Made by a program: the position numbers and the translations under genes. From Flavobacteriaceae bacterium PS02337 (GTDB lineage: Bacteria > Bacteroidota > Bacteroidia > Flavobacteriales > Flavobacteriaceae): a stretch of DNA of 64,000 nt. The stretch is from positions 186,001 to 250,000 of the forward strand of contig JASCOE010000007.1 in NCBI GenBank assembly GCA_029959285.1. Direction: 5' to 3'. Every line of letters begins with the position of its first letter. The first letter of the stretch is position 1. This document shows positions 62,564 to 64,000 of this stretch, piece after piece. Under the pieces are notes generated by a model. The model had not been told where the DNA came from. It was given only the letters and a program-made list of their open reading frames with translations, and did not search any database.

Positions 62564-62998
62564 ATGAACGAAAACAACAGAAGACAAGTGAAGAAGACCA
62601 TAGGTCGTCCACTTAAAACAGATCCGGCAATATTCCGGTATTCCCTTTCCTTAAACGAGGAAGAAAACGCCCGTTTCCTAGCCCTTTTTGACAAATCAGA
62701 TATGCAGGTTAAGGCACATTTTATCAAGTCCTGCCTCTTTGATAAGACGGTAAAAACTATTCAGATTGACAAAGGAACGGTTGATTTTTATATGCGGCTG
62801 ACATCGTTTCACACCCAGTTCCGAAATGTAGGGGTTAATTATAACCAGATTGTAAAGCTATTGTACAAGAACTTTTCGGAGAAAAAGGCATCTGCCTACC
62901 TCTTTAAACTGGAAAAACAGACGACTGAAATGGCGATGTTATGCCGACAGATCATTGAACTGATTGATGAATTTGAAGTGAAAAACCTGAAAAAATAG
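62564..62998 (+). CDS. mobA: MobA-type mobilisation accessory protein
   Basis: 144-residue protein with an N-terminal basic tail (NNRRQVKKTIGRPLKTDPA), a ribbon-helix-helix-like part and the conserved FHTQFRNVGVNYNQIVKLLYKN motif of Bacteroidetes MobA/BmgB-type proteins. It should bind oriT and help the relaxase. The gene ends nine bases before mobB. Confidence 0.9.
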   Translation: MNENNRRQVKKTIGRPLKTDPAIFRYSLSLNEEENARFLALFDKSDMQVKAHFIKSCLFDKTVKTIQIDKGTVDFYMRLTSFHTQFRNVGVNYNQIVKLLYKNFSEKKASAYLFKLEKQTTEMAMLCRQIIELIDEFEVKNLKK

Positions 62999-63006
62999 AG
63001 GTAATA

Positions 63007-64000
63007 ATGATAGCAAAGATTGGAAGAAGTGCAAATTTATACGGTGCATTGGCATACAATAATCTTAAAGTTGAGCATGAAAACGGACAGATTTTGCTTG
63101 CCAATAAGATCATTGAAACCGCAAACGGGCAATATTCCGTTGCACAATTGGCCCAATCTTTTGCTACTTACCTCATTGCTAACCGCCAGACAGAAAAGCA
63201 TACTATACACATTTCCTTAAATCCTGACCCGAAAGATACAGTCAGTGATGATAAATTTCGGCAAATAGCAGAACAATACATGAGGGAAATGGGTTATGGT
63301 GAACAGCCTTTTGTCGTATTCAAGCATACGGATATTGACCGTACACATATTCATATCGTATCGGTCTGTGTGGATGAAGAAGGTAAAAAGATTTCGGACA
63401 AATTCGAAAAAATGCGGTCAATGAAGCTGTGTCGTGAACTTGAAAAGCAACACGGATTGATACCCGCAACGGAGAAAGAGCGTAATCAGAATGATAAGAT
63501 TTTTCGTCCGGTAGATTATAAAGCAGGCGACGTAAAAAGCCAGATCGCTTCAGTAGTACGACACTTACCTAACTACTATAAATTTCAAACTTTGGGAGAG
63601 TACAACGCTTTGCTTTCACTATTTAATATCACTACGGAAAAAATAGAAGGGGAATTAAGGGGAAAACCTCAACAGGGCTTGTTATACATTCCCTTGAATG
63701 AAAAAGGCGACCGAGCCGGACATCCGTTTAAGGCTTCGTTATTTGGTAAAGATGCAGGACTTCCTGCGTTAGAATTGCATTTTGCGAAATGCAAAACAGA
63801 TTTGAAAGACCATCCAACCCAAAAGACTTTACAATCTGCCGTTACTATTGCCCTGCAATCCACAAGAGATGAGTTGGGTTTTAAAAGACAATTAGGGGAA
63901 CAGGGTATTAATGTAGTGGTTCGTAGAAATGATGCAGGTCGTATTTATGGAATGACCTTTATTGACCATAATTCCAAAACGGTTTGGAATGGCTCACGTC
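63007..64000 (+). CDS. mobB: MobB relaxase, N-terminal part (runs off the window)
   Basis: At least 331 residues of a Bacteroidetes relaxase, cut by the window end. It opens MIAKIGRSANLYGALAYNN, has HTIHISLNPDP as a strand near residue 66, and the HUH-type metal-binding motif FKHTDIDRTHIHIVSV near residue 107. The N-terminal Tyr (residue 12 or 17) is a candidate nucleophile. It should nick oriT and pilot the strand to the recipient. No stop codon before 64000. Confidence 0.92.
   Translation, partial: MIAKIGRSANLYGALAYNNLKVEHENGQILLANKIIETANGQYSVAQLAQSFATYLIANRQTEKHTIHISLNPDPKDTVSDDKFRQIAEQYMREMGYGEQPFVVFKHTDIDRTHIHIVSVCVDEEGKKISDKFEKMRSMKLCRELEKQHGLIPATEKERNQNDKIFRPVDYKAGDVKSQIASVVRHLPNYYKFQTLGEYNALLSLFNITTEKIEGELRGKPQQGLLYIPLNEKGDRAGHPFKASLFGKDAGLPALELHFAKCKTDLKDHPTQKTLQSAVTIALQSTRDELGFKRQLGEQGINVVVRRNDAGRIYGMTFIDHNSKTVWNGSR

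Larger units (their letters stand above)
14407..64000. mobile_element. CTnDOT-like integrative and conjugative element (right end not in window)
   Basis: From the DapB remnant to the window end the sequence holds a tyrosine integrase near the end, ssb, DUF932, PRTRC genes, cargo, a minus-strand traA-traQ conjugation operon of the Bacteroidetes type and mobA/mobB. This gene set and order define a CTnDOT-like ICE. The exact left end is unresolved; the tra, PRTRC and ssb core is visibly richer in G+C than the flanking chromosome and the defence cargo. Confidence 0.9.

Noticed and set aside
14407-64000. Search for tRNA genes as the ICE insertion site or inside the window
   Set aside because: No cloverleaf-like sequence was recognised by eye at the left end or elsewhere; a dedicated scan was not possible.

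Overview
The window (64 kb, AT-rich) looks like a Flavobacterium-type Bacteroidota chromosome carrying one end of a large CTnDOT-like integrative and conjugative element (ICE). Evidence for the lineage: a type IX secretion C-terminal sorting domain (8058-10976), a SusC-like receptor with an N-terminal carboxypeptidase-regulatory domain, several TAnnTTTG -7 promoter elements, and a Bacteroidetes-type tra gene set.

Layout. (1) 1-14406 is chromosome: TauE/SafE exporter + DUF1634 partner, luciferase-like monooxygenase, siderophore receptor, thiolase, azoreductase with divergent HxlR regulator, secreted sugar dehydrogenase, SdhA/SdhB-like pair, and the C-terminal remnant of a DapB-family gene. Three genes here are broken by single-base events (thiolase, HxlR, SdhB). 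(2) From about 14407 to beyond the window end is the ICE: tyrosine integrase, ssb, DUF932, small conserved genes and a complete PRTRC cassette (E, C, F-like, B, ThiF) on the plus strand; a cargo zone (two acetyltransferases and a secreted protein separated by repeated palindromic sequences, an unknown two-gene module, a receiver-only protein, YoaK, paired excisionase-like HTH proteins); a metal-resistance module (ACR3 arsenite exporter, MerR, FTR1-cytochrome c permease, Cys-rich secreted protein); then the conjugation operon on the minus strand from traA (61831) to traQ (35761), and mobA/mobB on the plus strand running off the end.

The tra operon is split between traD and traE by about 14.6 kb of AT-rich cargo. 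Read on the minus strand this is a putative defence operon: XRE regulator, a protein with two GHKL ATPase modules, a receiver-domain protein, an HNH nuclease and an Eco57I-like DNA methyltransferase. It has been hit twice. A 6.0 kb integrative element (52891-58915: integrase, diheme cytochrome, DUF420 and membrane proteins, TetR, carbonic-anhydrase-like protein, broken HD gene) sits inside the ATPase gene, and an IS4-family insertion sequence (48373-49721, 9-bp target duplication) sits in the last codons of the HNH gene. Removing both in silico restores continuous reading frames and a tightly spaced five-gene operon, which is the strongest candidate for an undescribed system here.

Regulatory structure is unusually readable: two MerR-type promoters with the operator in an overlong spacer, two matching TetR-type operators inside the nested element, and a duplicated leader upstream of traE. 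No tRNA, rRNA or CRISPR array was seen.
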